From: DASRRB01 sp036732755
GTDB lineage: Bacteria; Planctomycetota; B15-G4; SIAN01
Length of the DNA stretch: 32,667 nt
Direction: 5' to 3'
NCBI GenBank assembly: GCA_036732755.1
Contig: DAINBU010000053.1
Span: 1 to 32,667 of the forward strand
A program made the translations under genes and the position numbers. Each line of letters begins with the position of its first letter. Within the stretch, counting starts at the first letter, position 1. Under the pieces are notes generated by a model, which worked only from the letters and a program-made list of their open reading frames with translations, searched no databases and was not told the origin of the DNA. Shown piece after piece: positions 17,642 through 25,475 of the stretch.

Positions 17642-18376
17642 ATGCCGACGAACGCGCCGCCGGGTCTTCCGCCCAACATCATTCATGGCGCCGTGCTCTC
17701 GATCGAGCAGCTGGGCCTCGGGCCGCGCACGGCGCCGCTCTGCGAGGGCTTCGACCTGGTACTCGCGCCGGGCGAGCTGCACGCCCTGATCGGCCGCAAC
17801 GGCGCGGGCAAGACGACGCTCCTGCGCGCGATCCTGGGCGAGGTGGAGTTCCGCGGCTCGATCCGGCGCGCCGCCGGCCGCGTCGGCTCGGTGCCGCAGG
17901 CGTGGCGCTTCGAAGGCGTGCTCGCGCTGACGGTCGGCGAGTTCCTCGCGCTCGCGCGCCAGCGTGCGCCGCTCTTCCTGGGAACGACGCGTTCGGCGCG
18001 CGCGGCGGTCGATGCGGCGCTCGCGGCGGTCGACCTCGCCGGCTGCGAGCGACGGCTGGTGAGCGAGCTCTCGGGCGGCGAGCTGCGCCGCCTGCTGCTC
18101 GCGCACGCGCTCCATCCGCGGCCGGCGCTGCTCCTTCTCGACGAGCCGACCGAGGGGCTCGACGCGGCGGCGCTGGCGCGCTTCGAAGGGCTGCTGCGCG
18201 CGGCGCTCGCGGCGGGGAGCGCAGGGCTCCTCGTGAGCCACGACCTCGCGCTGGTGCGGCGGCTGGCGACGGCGGCCACCTGGCTCGACGGGGGCGTGCG
18301 GATGCGCGGCGCCCCCGACGCGGTCGCGCGCGCCTTCGCGGAGCGCGAGCTCGCCGGCGTGGACGGTCGTCCGTGA
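17642..18376 (+). CDS. Zn/Mn-type metal ABC transporter ATPase (ZnuC-like)
   Basis: This 244-residue ABC ATPase has Walker A GRNGAGKTT (51-59), the signature LSGGELRRLLLAHAL, Walker B LLLLDEPTEGLD and the switch histidine in LVSHDLALVRRLA. It carries VPQAWRFEGVLALTVGEFL, the Q-loop and following 'TV.EFL' segment typical of ZnuC/MntB-type metal importers. The permease that follows with a GTGA overlap belongs to the same metal family. Metal specificity (zinc, manganese or iron) cannot be decided here, and no substrate-binding protein or Zur-type regulator is adjacent. Confidence 0.85.
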   Translation: MPTNAPPGLPPNIIHGAVLSIEQLGLGPRTAPLCEGFDLVLAPGELHALIGRNGAGKTTLLRAILGEVEFRGSIRRAAGRVGSVPQAWRFEGVLALTVGEFLALARQRAPLFLGTTRSARAAVDAALAAVDLAGCERRLVSELSGGELRRLLLAHALHPRPALLLLDEPTEGLDAAALARFEGLLRAALAAGSAGLLVSHDLALVRRLATAATWLDGGVRMRGAPDAVARAFAERELAGVDGRP

Positions 18377-19215
18377 GCGAGCTCCTCGCCTATCCGTGGT
18401 TCGTGCGCGGGCTGATCGCCGCGCTGCTGCTCGCGCCGCTGCTCGGCACGCTCTCCCACGTGGTCGTCGCGCGCCGCCTCGCCTTCCTGTCGACGGCGCT
18501 CGGGCAGGCGGCGCTCACGGGGCTCACGCTCGGCCTCGCGCTCGGCGAGCCGATCGACTCGCCCTACGGCGGGATCGGCGGCTTCTGCCTCCTCTGCGCG
18601 CTCGCGCTGGTCTGGGTGAAGCGGCGCTCGACGCTGCCCGGCGACACGCTGATCGGCGTCTTCGCCGCCTTCACGCTCGGGCTCGGCATCTGCCTGCTGG
18701 TCGCGGTCACGCAGCGCTTCAACATCCACCAGATCGAGGCGGTGATGTTCGGCAGCCTGCTCACGGTGACGACGCGCGACCTGGTGCTGCTCGCGGCGCT
18801 CGGCGTCGCGGCGCTGCTCGTGCTCGCGCGCCGCTACAACGAGCTCGTCCTCGACAGCGTCGCGCCGCCGCTCGCGCGCGCCGAGGGGATCCCGGCGGCG
18901 CGCCTCGACTACCTCTTCGTCGTCCTGCTCACCGCGGCGATCGTCGTGAGCCTGAAGATCGTCGGCGCGCTGCTGATCGAGGCGCTGGTGGTGATCCCGG
19001 CGGCGGCGGCGCGCCCGCTCGCGCGCTCGCTGCGCGGCCAGGTCGGCTGGAGCGTCGCGATCGCGCTGCTCGCGACGCTCGGCGGCCTCTTCGTCTCGGT
19101 CCGCTTCCCGGTGCCGATCGGGGGGGCGATCGTGCTCGTGCTCGCGCTCCTCTTCGGCGTCGCCTTCGCGGTCGGACGGCGTCCGCGCGGCGGCGCCGGC
19201 GAATCTTCGCGCTGA
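18373..19215 (+). CDS. Metal ABC transporter permease (ZnuB/ABC-3 family)
   Basis: This 280-residue permease has about eight hydrophobic helices. ABC-3 family features include GTLSHVVVARRLAFLSTALG near residues 27-46 (the 'R.S..G.A..H' region of ZnuB, here with Q-A-A-L instead of a conserved histidine), MFGSLLTVTTRDL and KIVGALLIEALVVIPAAAAR. The GTG start overlaps the ATPase stop. The unit has only ATPase and permease; the binding protein must lie elsewhere or be lost. The gene ends 49 bp before an inverted-repeat element. Confidence 0.85.
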   Translation: MSELLAYPWFVRGLIAALLLAPLLGTLSHVVVARRLAFLSTALGQAALTGLTLGLALGEPIDSPYGGIGGFCLLCALALVWVKRRSTLPGDTLIGVFAAFTLGLGICLLVAVTQRFNIHQIEAVMFGSLLTVTTRDLVLLAALGVAALLVLARRYNELVLDSVAPPLARAEGIPAARLDYLFVVLLTAAIVVSLKIVGALLIEALVVIPAAAARPLARSLRGQVGWSVAIALLATLGGLFVSVRFPVPIGGAIVLVLALLFGVAFAVGRRPRGGAGESSR

Positions 19216-19264
19216 GCGACGCAGCGCTATCGTCCCGCGCCGGGAGTGATCGGGGCGCGGGCGA

Positions 19265-19469
19265 ACAGCCTGCTGAAAAAGTCGTCGCGAGCCCGGCGAG
19301 CGGTTTTTGAGTCGGAACGAGGAGGACGTCCGAAGCCAACTCGAAGGCAGAGTTGTCGAGGACGTCCGACGTCGCAGCGACTACGCAGTTTGTCGCTGCG
19401 CCTGGGTACACCCAAGTGCCGGCTCGAAAGACGCCGCCTGGCGACACGAAGAGTTTTTCAGCAGGCTGT
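19265..19469. mobile_element. MITE-like 205-bp element with perfect 16-bp terminal inverted repeats
   Basis: The left end ACAGCCTGCTGAAAAA (19265-19280) and right end TTTTTCAGCAGGCTGT (19454-19469) are perfect inverse complements. Between them is 173 bp with lower GC and longer A/T runs than the surroundings, no plausible gene, and internal repeats: GAGGACGTCCGA occurs twice (19322-19333, 19358-19369). Such ends resemble insertion-sequence termini, so this is probably a non-autonomous, MITE-like element or a deleted insertion sequence. No clear target duplication is visible. It fills most of the gap between the metal and sugar transporter units. Confidence 0.65.
19373..19400. repeat. Hairpin inside the inverted-repeat element
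   Basis: CGCAGCGAC (19373-19381) pairs perfectly with GTCGCTGCG (19392-19400) around a ten-base loop. It lies near the centre-right of the 205-bp element and could fold in RNA or in single-stranded DNA. Confidence 0.5.
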
Positions 19470-19484
19470 CAGGGAGACGCGACG

Positions 19485-20498
19485 ATGGGGGCGATCCGCC
19501 ACGTTCGGGCCGGCCTCGGCGCGCTGCTGCTCGCCGCGTTCGCGTGCGAGCGCGCGCCTGCCGGCGGGGCGGCGGGCGGCGACCCGCAGGCGAAGAAGAA
19601 GTGGTTCGTCGGCGCCTCGATCGACCGCCTGAGCAACGACTACTTCGCCAAGATCAAGCAGGGCATCGAGGCGCGCGCGAAGGAGCTCGGCCTCGAGGTC
19701 TCCGTCCAGGACGCGCGCGGCGACGACGCGACGCAGCTGCAGCAGATCGAGAACTTCACGCGGCAGGGCGTCGACGCGCTCCTGATCGCGGCGGTGAACG
19801 ACGACGTGCCGGCGCTCGAGGAGGCGGTCACGCGCGCGCGCGCGAAGGGAATCAAGGTCGTCGCGCAGTCGCAGCGGCTGAAGACGGCCGACGTCTACGT
19901 CTCGATCCGGCAGCGCGACTACGGGCAGTTCGGCGGCGAGATGGCGGGCGCCTGGATCCGCGACCACGCGCAGGGCAAGGCGCTCGTCGCGCTGATCGGC
20001 AATCCGGAGCGGCCGACCATCGCCGAGCGCGTGCAGGGGCTGAAGGACGGCGTGAAGAGGATCGCCCCCGGCGCGCAGGTCGACGTGACGATCGCCGCTC
20101 CGAACGCGGAGAAGGCGCGCAGCAACACGGAGGCGGCGCTGCAGCAGAACCCGACGCTCGCGGTGCTGGTCGCCTTCAACGACGACAGCGCGATCGCCGC
20201 CGCCAACGCGATCGTCGCCAAGGCGGGGAGCGACGCGTCGAAGGCGAAGCTGCGCTACGCCGTCTTCGGACTCGACGCGATCCCGGCCGCGCTCGACGCG
20301 CTGCGCGACCCGGCGAGCCCGTTCCGGGGCACCGTCGACATCGATCCGTTCGGGAACGGCAAGGTCGACGTCGACTGCGCGGTCGCGCTGCTCGAAGGCA
20401 AGCCGATCGCCGGCGCGGTCGCGGGCGAGGGCGGCCAGCTCTACGTCCCGGTCGCGATGAAGCCGGTCACCGCTGATTCGGGCGCCGCCGGGAAGTGA
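19485..20498 (+). CDS. Sugar ABC transporter substrate-binding lipoprotein (RbsB-like)
   Basis: This 337-residue periplasmic-binding protein of the ribose/galactose type has a signal with a probable lipobox at LAAFAC (Cys21). The domain begins WFVGASIDRLSNDYFAKIKQ, and contains EARAKELGLEVSVQDA, GVDALLIAAVNDD and ALVALIGNPERPTIAERVQG; LVAFNDDSAIAAANAI is the hinge-side motif of the family. AGGGAG lies eight bases before the ATG. ATPase and permease genes follow with overlapping starts, making a full importer. The ribosome site begins two bases after the terminal-repeat element ends, so the promoter is in or beyond that element. The sugar is not identifiable. Confidence 0.88.
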   Translation: MGAIRHVRAGLGALLLAAFACERAPAGGAAGGDPQAKKKWFVGASIDRLSNDYFAKIKQGIEARAKELGLEVSVQDARGDDATQLQQIENFTRQGVDALLIAAVNDDVPALEEAVTRARAKGIKVVAQSQRLKTADVYVSIRQRDYGQFGGEMAGAWIRDHAQGKALVALIGNPERPTIAERVQGLKDGVKRIAPGAQVDVTIAAPNAEKARSNTEAALQQNPTLAVLVAFNDDSAIAAANAIVAKAGSDASKAKLRYAVFGLDAIPAALDALRDPASPFRGTVDIDPFGNGKVDVDCAVALLEGKPIAGAVAGEGGQLYVPVAMKPVTADSGAAGK

Positions 20499-22024
20499 CC
20501 GACCGCGTCGCCGCGCGCCTGGTCGACGTCTCGAAGCGCTACGGCGGCGTCGCGGCGCTCGAAGGGGTCTCGCTCGAGCTCGCGCAAGGCGTCTGCCACG
20601 CGCTGGTCGGCGAGAACGGCGCCGGCAAGTCGACGCTGGTGAAGCTCCTGTGCGGCGCGACGGCGCCGAGCGCGGGGTCGATCGAGATCCTCGACGACGC
20701 CGGCGCGGCGCGCCGCTTCGAGCAGCTCACGCCGCGCCTCGCGCAGCAGCTCGGCGTGCGCGTCGTCCATCAAGAGTTCGCGCTGATCGACGCGCTCACG
20801 GTCGCGGAGAACGTCCACTTCGGGAGCGAGCCGCGCCGCTTCGGGATCGTGCCGGACCGCGCGGCGATGCGGCGGCGCGCGCGCGAGCTCCTGGGCGAGC
20901 TCGGCGTGCCGCTCGACGTCGACCGCAAGGTCGCGTCGCTCTCGGTCGGGCAGAAGCAGGTGGTCGAGGTCGCGAAGGGGCTCGGCGCCGCGGCGCGCAT
21001 CTTCGTGCTCGACGAGCCGACTGCGCCGCTGACGCCGGTCGAGGTCGAGCGCCTCTACGCCGTCGTGCGCCGGCTGAAGCAGCGCGGCGTCGCCGTCCTC
21101 TACATCAGCCACCGCCTGCAGGAGGTCTTCGACCTCTGCGAGGCGGTCACGGTGCTTCGTGACGGAAGAAAGGTCCACCACGGCCCGGTCGCGGAGCTCA
21201 CGCGGCGCGACCTCGTGCGCGCGATGGCCGGCCGCGACCTCGGGAACGTGGACGAGTCGGCGCCGCCGCACCTGCCCGGACGCGCGCTCGGCGCGGTGCG
21301 GCTGCGGGTGCGCGGGCTCGCGGCGCGGGCGCCGGGGCGGACCGCCCTCGAGGCGGTCGACCTCGAAGTGCGCGCGGGCGAGGTGGTCGGGCTCGCCGGC
21401 CTCGTCGGCGCCGGGCGCAGCGAGACGCTGCGTGCAATCTTCGGAGCGGGAGAGCGGCGCGCAGGAACGATCGAGGTCGACGGACGGCCGGTCGCGCCGC
21501 GCTCGCCGGCGCAGGCGATCGCGGCCGGGATCGGCCTCGTGCCCGAGGACCGCAAGGCGGAGGGGGCGATCCTGCGCCGCTCGGTGCGGGAGAACGTGGC
21601 GCTCGCGGTGCTGCGCCGCTTCGCGCCGTTCGGCGTGCTGCGGCGGAGGAAGCTGCAGGAGCTGGCGGCGGCGCTCGTGCGGCGGCTGCGCATCAAGACG
21701 CGGTCGACGGGCGAGCCGGTCGGCGCTCTCTCGGGCGGGAACCAGCAGAAGGTGGTGCTGGCGCGCTGGCTCGCGACGCGCTGCCCGGTCCTCCTGCTCG
21801 ACGAGCCGACGCGCGGCATCGACGTCGGCGCGCGACAGGAGATCTACCAGGTGCTGCGCGAGCTCTCGCGCGACGGCCACGCGCTGCTGGTCGCGAGCTC
21901 GTCGCTGCCGGAGCTGCTCGCGCTGTCCGACCGCCTCGTCGTGATGCGCGACGGCCGCGTCGTCGGCGAGCTCGCGGCGGCGGAGGCGACCGCGGAGGCG
22001 GTGCTGCAGAGGGCGGCGCGATGA
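20495..22024 (+). CDS. Sugar ABC transporter ATPase with two ABC domains (RbsA-like)
   Basis: This 509-residue protein has tandem ABC domains, the standard RbsA/MglA length. Domain 1 has Walker A GENGAGKST, the signature LSVGQKQVVEVAK, Walker B IFVLDEPTAPL and a switch histidine in YISHRLQEV. Domain 2 has the degenerate Walker A GLVGAGRSE usual for this family, then LVPEDRKAEG, the signature LSGGNQQKVVLARWL and LLLDEPTRGIDVGAR. Only domain 1 has a canonical P-loop lysine. The GTG start overlaps the binding-protein stop. It powers uptake of a monosaccharide or related compound. Confidence 0.93.
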   Translation: MTDRVAARLVDVSKRYGGVAALEGVSLELAQGVCHALVGENGAGKSTLVKLLCGATAPSAGSIEILDDAGAARRFEQLTPRLAQQLGVRVVHQEFALIDALTVAENVHFGSEPRRFGIVPDRAAMRRRARELLGELGVPLDVDRKVASLSVGQKQVVEVAKGLGAAARIFVLDEPTAPLTPVEVERLYAVVRRLKQRGVAVLYISHRLQEVFDLCEAVTVLRDGRKVHHGPVAELTRRDLVRAMAGRDLGNVDESAPPHLPGRALGAVRLRVRGLAARAPGRTALEAVDLEVRAGEVVGLAGLVGAGRSETLRAIFGAGERRAGTIEVDGRPVAPRSPAQAIAAGIGLVPEDRKAEGAILRRSVRENVALAVLRRFAPFGVLRRRKLQELAAALVRRLRIKTRSTGEPVGALSGGNQQKVVLARWLATRCPVLLLDEPTRGIDVGARQEIYQVLRELSRDGHALLVASSSLPELLALSDRLVVMRDGRVVGELAAAEATAEAVLQRAAR

Positions 22025-23037
22025 GCGACGGGACCGTCGAGCAGCGCGAGCGGAGCCGGGCGCGCCTGCGCGACTTCGGCATCTACGGCGTCCTCCTCCT
22101 GCTGGTCGCCTTCTTCGGGACATGCACGCGGAACCACGCCTTCATCCAGCGCGCGAACCTCCTCGACGTGCTGAAGCAGTCGTCGGTCCTCGCGGTCGCG
22201 GCGATCGGCATGACCTTCGTCGTGCTCACGGGCGGCATCGACCTCGCGGTCGGGAGCGTGATGGCGCTGGTCGGCGTGCTCGCGGCGCTGGCGGTCCGTC
22301 ACACGGAGCCGGGGACCTTCGGGGACTGGCCGTGGCTCGTCGTGCTGCCGGCCGCGCTCGCGTTCGGCTTTCTGTGGGGCGGCGCGACCGCCGCCTTCAT
22401 CACGCGGCTCGCCATCCCGCCGCTCGTGACGACGCTCGGCACGATGGCGGTGGGGCGCGGCGTCGTGCAGTGGATCACCGGCGCCGAGGCGGTGCGCGGC
22501 GGCGCGCCCGACGGCGACTGGGACGCGCTCGTCTGGCTCGGCCAGGGGTTCCTGGGCCCCTCCGAGTGGAACCTCGCGGCGCCGGCCGCCGTCGCGAGCG
22601 CGGTCGCGCTGGTCGGAGCCTTCCTGCTGCACCGCACGACCTTCGGCACCTACCTCTACGGGATCGGCTGCAACGAGGAGGCTTGCCGGCTGTCGGGCGT
22701 CGACGTGCGGCGAGTGAAGGCGCTCGCCTACGGCTTCGCCGGCGCCGTCTTCGCGCTGGCGGGCGTGATGAACTTCGGCCGGATGGGCTACGCGCTGCCG
22801 GCCGCGGCGAGCGGCTTCGAGCTCGACGTCGTCACCGCGGTCGTGCTCGGCGGCGTCTCGATCACGGGTGGCGAGGGGCACGTGGCGGGCGTGATCGCGG
22901 GCGTGCTGATCCTGGGTGTGCTCGAGAACGGGCTCATCATGATGAACCTGCAGTTCTACGAGATCGCGGTGATCAAGGGCGCCGTGCTGCTCGCGGCGGT
23001 CGCGCTCGACCGGAGCCTGCGCCGCCGCGGCGTGTGA
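22021..23037 (+). CDS. Sugar ABC transporter permease (RbsC-like)
   Basis: This 338-residue permease has about eight to ten helices. Family patterns include GMTFVVLTGGIDLAVGSVMA, the 'IPPLVTTLGTMAVGRG' segment, YLYGIGCNEEACRLSGVDVR (the coupling loop that contacts the ATPase) and VVLGGVSITGGEGHVAGVIA. The ATG overlaps the preceding stop (ATGA). It completes the importer operon, which ends 13 bp before the convergent FG-GAP gene. Confidence 0.92.
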   Translation: MSDGTVEQRERSRARLRDFGIYGVLLLLVAFFGTCTRNHAFIQRANLLDVLKQSSVLAVAAIGMTFVVLTGGIDLAVGSVMALVGVLAALAVRHTEPGTFGDWPWLVVLPAALAFGFLWGGATAAFITRLAIPPLVTTLGTMAVGRGVVQWITGAEAVRGGAPDGDWDALVWLGQGFLGPSEWNLAAPAAVASAVALVGAFLLHRTTFGTYLYGIGCNEEACRLSGVDVRRVKALAYGFAGAVFALAGVMNFGRMGYALPAAASGFELDVVTAVVLGGVSITGGEGHVAGVIAGVLILGVLENGLIMMNLQFYEIAVIKGAVLLAAVALDRSLRRRGV

Positions 23038-23050
23038 GGCGGCGAACGGC

Positions 23051-24409
23051 TCAGCGCTGGCGCAGCGGCGGCGGCTGCGCGGTGACGCCCGGGATCACGA
23101 GGCGCGGTCGCTGCGCGTCCGTCGTCTTCACCACCTCCTGCCAGGTGAAGTCGACGATGCGCAGGTAGGCGTAGCTGCCGCCCGGCGTGAACGACGTCGG
23201 CGTCGAGAGCAGGAGCTCGTCGACGCCGTCGGCGTCGAGGTCGGCGACCAGCGCGGCCGCCGCGGCGAAGTCGAGGCGCAGGTGGGCGGCGCCGTGGCCG
23301 GGCGAGAAGACCAGCCCGGCCGGGTCGTCACGGTCCGCGGAAAGAAGCACGAGCTCGTCGGCGCCGTCGCGCGAGACGTCGGTGAGGCGGCAGATCGGCG
23401 CGCCGCCGCGGTGGGCGAAGGGGGCTGGCAGCGCGATGCGGCGCGGCGCGCCGAGCTGGCAGGCGTCGTAGAGGTAGAGCGCACCGCCGCCGGCGTTGGC
23501 GAGCACGGCGAGCTGGCGCGCGCCGCGGGCGCTGAAGTCGCCGAGCTCGAGCGCCGCGCCGAAGCCGGCGTCGGACGGGTTGCTCGGATCGAGCCGCTGC
23601 GGGTCGCCGTCGGCGCGGAACGCGAAGGCGCCGCCGGCCGCGCGCGAACCGTCGGAGGCCATCGGAGCGCCGGCGAGCAGAGGCTGCGTCGCGTCGGACG
23701 CGGAGGCGGCCGGCAGCGCCGCCAGCGCGACGCCGAACGGCGAGCCGGCGTCGCCCGCGTCGCGCGTCTCGCTGCGCGTGAAGTCGGGGCCGTAGAGGCA
23801 GGTGAGGCACTCGCCCGAGCCGCCTGCACCGTCGCCGGGCGCCGCGACGGCGAGGTCGAGCCAGCCGTCGCCGTCGAAGTCGCCCTGCGCGAGCGTGGCG
23901 CCGAAGCGGGCGCCGGCGGCCGGCGTCTCGGCGCGCAGCCGCACGAAGTAAGCGGCGTCGACGGGACCGGGGTAGTACCAGACCTCGCCCGCCGACTCGG
24001 CGCCGGGCAGGTCGCAGCGCGGGTCGCCGACGGCGACGTCGATCCAGCCGTCGTGGTTCCAGTCGCCGGCCGCGATCGAGCGGCCGAATTCCTCGTGGTG
24101 GGCGGTGCCGTCCTCGGGATCGGTCCAGGGGAAGAGGGCGCCGATCACCTCGAAGGTCTCGAGCGCGCAGACCAGGACGACGCCGAAGTCGGTCGGCGCC
24201 GTCGCCGGCGAGCCGATCAGGAGCTCGTCGAACCCGTCGCCGGTCAGGTCGGCGCGCACGAGCGCGGCGCCGTAGTCCTGGAACGTGTCGGAGAACTCGG
24301 CGAGCTCGATCACGGCGACGTAGGGGACGCTCTGCGGCTCGGTCAGCTCGACGCCGCAGCCCGCCGCGAGGAACGGCACGAGCCAGGCGAGTCGCGACGC
24401 GTACGCCAT
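23051..24409 (-). CDS. FG-GAP repeat lipoprotein (integrin-like beta-propeller)
   Basis: This 452-residue secreted protein has a signal ending in a probable lipobox LAAGC (Cys18). Blades of an FG-GAP propeller repeat with DxDxDG-type calcium loops: LTGDGFDELLIGSP, WNHDGWIDVAVGDP, FDGDGWLDLAVAAP, VSRDGADELVLLSA and LDADGVDELLLSTP. A degenerate copy, FSARGARQLAVLAN, lies between the third and fourth of these. Each is preceded by FG-like turns such as DYGAALVRAD or ARFGATLAQGD. Seven blades are plausible. Such proteins sit on the cell surface or in the periplasm and may bind polymers or partners; no enzyme domain is seen. The start is the ATG beginning the signal peptide; the frame extends upstream only antisense to the next gene's leader. 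Confidence 0.82.
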   Translation of the reverse strand: MAYASRLAWLVPFLAAGCGVELTEPQSVPYVAVIELAEFSDTFQDYGAALVRADLTGDGFDELLIGSPATAPTDFGVVLVCALETFEVIGALFPWTDPEDGTAHHEEFGRSIAAGDWNHDGWIDVAVGDPRCDLPGAESAGEVWYYPGPVDAAYFVRLRAETPAAGARFGATLAQGDFDGDGWLDLAVAAPGDGAGGSGECLTCLYGPDFTRSETRDAGDAGSPFGVALAALPAASASDATQPLLAGAPMASDGSRAAGGAFAFRADGDPQRLDPSNPSDAGFGAALELGDFSARGARQLAVLANAGGGALYLYDACQLGAPRRIALPAPFAHRGGAPICRLTDVSRDGADELVLLSADRDDPAGLVFSPGHGAAHLRLDFAAAAALVADLDADGVDELLLSTPTSFTPGGSYAYLRIVDFTWQEVVKTTDAQRPRLVIPGVTAQPPPLRQR

Positions 24410-24550
24410 GTCCGACGCCCCCCCGATCGCGCGGGCCGACGCGGCCGGCGGATCGAGATCGACGATCGACGCGCCGGCGCGCCCGGCTCGCGCCGCCGGC
24501 GCCGCCGTGCGCGCGACGCGACGACGATTCCGATGGCGCGTGCGAAGGGA

Positions 24551-24579
24551 TTGCGCGGTGGCGTGCGCGCGCGAATACT
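24551..24579 (+). promoter_or_regulatory. Candidate promoter for the homocysteine methyltransferase gene
   Basis: TTGCGC (24551-24556) and AATACT (24574-24579) are 17 bp apart, and the -10 ends eight bases before the ATG at 24588. No Shine-Dalgarno sequence is seen. The rest of the 178-bp divergent gap is GC-rich and shows no other feature. Confidence 0.35.
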
Positions 24580-24587
24580 CCGGCCGC

Positions 24588-25475
24588 ATGGCCGACTTCC
24601 GCTCGCGACTGCGCGACCCGGCGCCGCTCCTGCTCGACGGCGCGACCGGCAGCGAGTTGCAACGCCGCGGCGTCGACACCCGCCTCCCGCTCTGGAGCGC
24701 CTCCGCGCTCTGGATGGCGCCGCAAGCCGTTGCGGCGCTCCATCGCGAGTACGTGGCCGCAGGCGCGGAGGTGGTGACCGCGAACACCTTCCGGACGCGC
24801 GAACGCACTCTCGCGCAGGCCGGGCGGAGCGACTCGGCGCGCGACTGGACGCGGCGCGCGATCGAGCTGGCACGCGCCAGCGGCGCCCGTTTCGTCGCCG
24901 GCTCGCTCGCCCCGCTCGAGGACTGCTACTCGCCCGCGCTCGTCCCCGACGATGCCGCCCTGGCGGACGAGCACGGCGCTTTTGCCGGCGACCTCGCCGC
25001 CGCCGGCGTCGACCTGATCCTGTGCGAGACGATGAACACCGTCCGCGAGGCGTGCGCTGCGGCGCGCGCCGCCGCGGCGACCGGCCTGCCGACGATCGCG
25101 AGCTTCGTCTGCGGCACCGACGGCCGCCTGCTCTCCGGCGAGCGGGTCGCCGACGCGGCGGCGGTGCTGCTCGCGCTGCCGGTGGTCGCGCTCGCGATCA
25201 ACTGCACGCCGACAGGCTCGGTCGCGCAACCGCTGCAGGAGCTCCTCGACGCGGCGCGCGGGCGCGTCCCGTGCGGCGCCTACGGGAACGTCGGCAAGAC
25301 CGACGCGATCGAGGGGTTCCACTGCACGGGGGAGTTCGACGCAGAGGCGTATGCAGCGGCGGCGATGGGCTGGGTCGAACAGGGGGCGTGGTTCATCGGC
25401 GGCTGCTGCGGGACGGGGCCGGAGCACATCGCGGCGATGAGGAAGCGGCTCAACGTCCGCTCCAATCCCAACTGA
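24588..25475 (+). CDS. Homocysteine S-methyltransferase family protein
   Basis: This 295-residue enzyme of the zinc-dependent homocysteine S-methyltransferase fold has PLLLDGATGSELQRRGVDTR at the N-terminus, ANTFRTRERTLAQAG, and zinc ligands Cys206 (INCTPTGS) and Cys273/Cys274 (GGCCGTGPEH). It should transfer a methyl group to homocysteine (methionine synthesis or recycling) from a methyl donor such as S-methylmethionine or a betaine; the donor is not predictable. The ATG chosen begins the conserved domain. An ATG 180 bases upstream in frame would add a low-complexity Ala/Arg stretch unlike the family. Its 3' end overlaps the convergent SpoIIE-like gene by 26 bases. Confidence 0.85.
   Translation: MADFRSRLRDPAPLLLDGATGSELQRRGVDTRLPLWSASALWMAPQAVAALHREYVAAGAEVVTANTFRTRERTLAQAGRSDSARDWTRRAIELARASGARFVAGSLAPLEDCYSPALVPDDAALADEHGAFAGDLAAAGVDLILCETMNTVREACAAARAAAATGLPTIASFVCGTDGRLLSGERVADAAAVLLALPVVALAINCTPTGSVAQPLQELLDAARGRVPCGAYGNVGKTDAIEGFHCTGEFDAEAYAAAAMGWVEQGAWFIGGCCGTGPEHIAAMRKRLNVRSNPN

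Noticed and set aside
19265..19469. Reading the terminal-repeat element as part of a protein gene upstream of the sugar-binding protein
   Set aside because: Frames through it lack family similarity and codon bias. The ATG at 19485 with AGGGAG starts the signal peptide.
24408..24587. Upstream ATG extension of the methyltransferase by 60 residues
   Set aside because: The extension is low-complexity Ala/Arg and unlike the family; the conserved domain begins just after the ATG at 24588.
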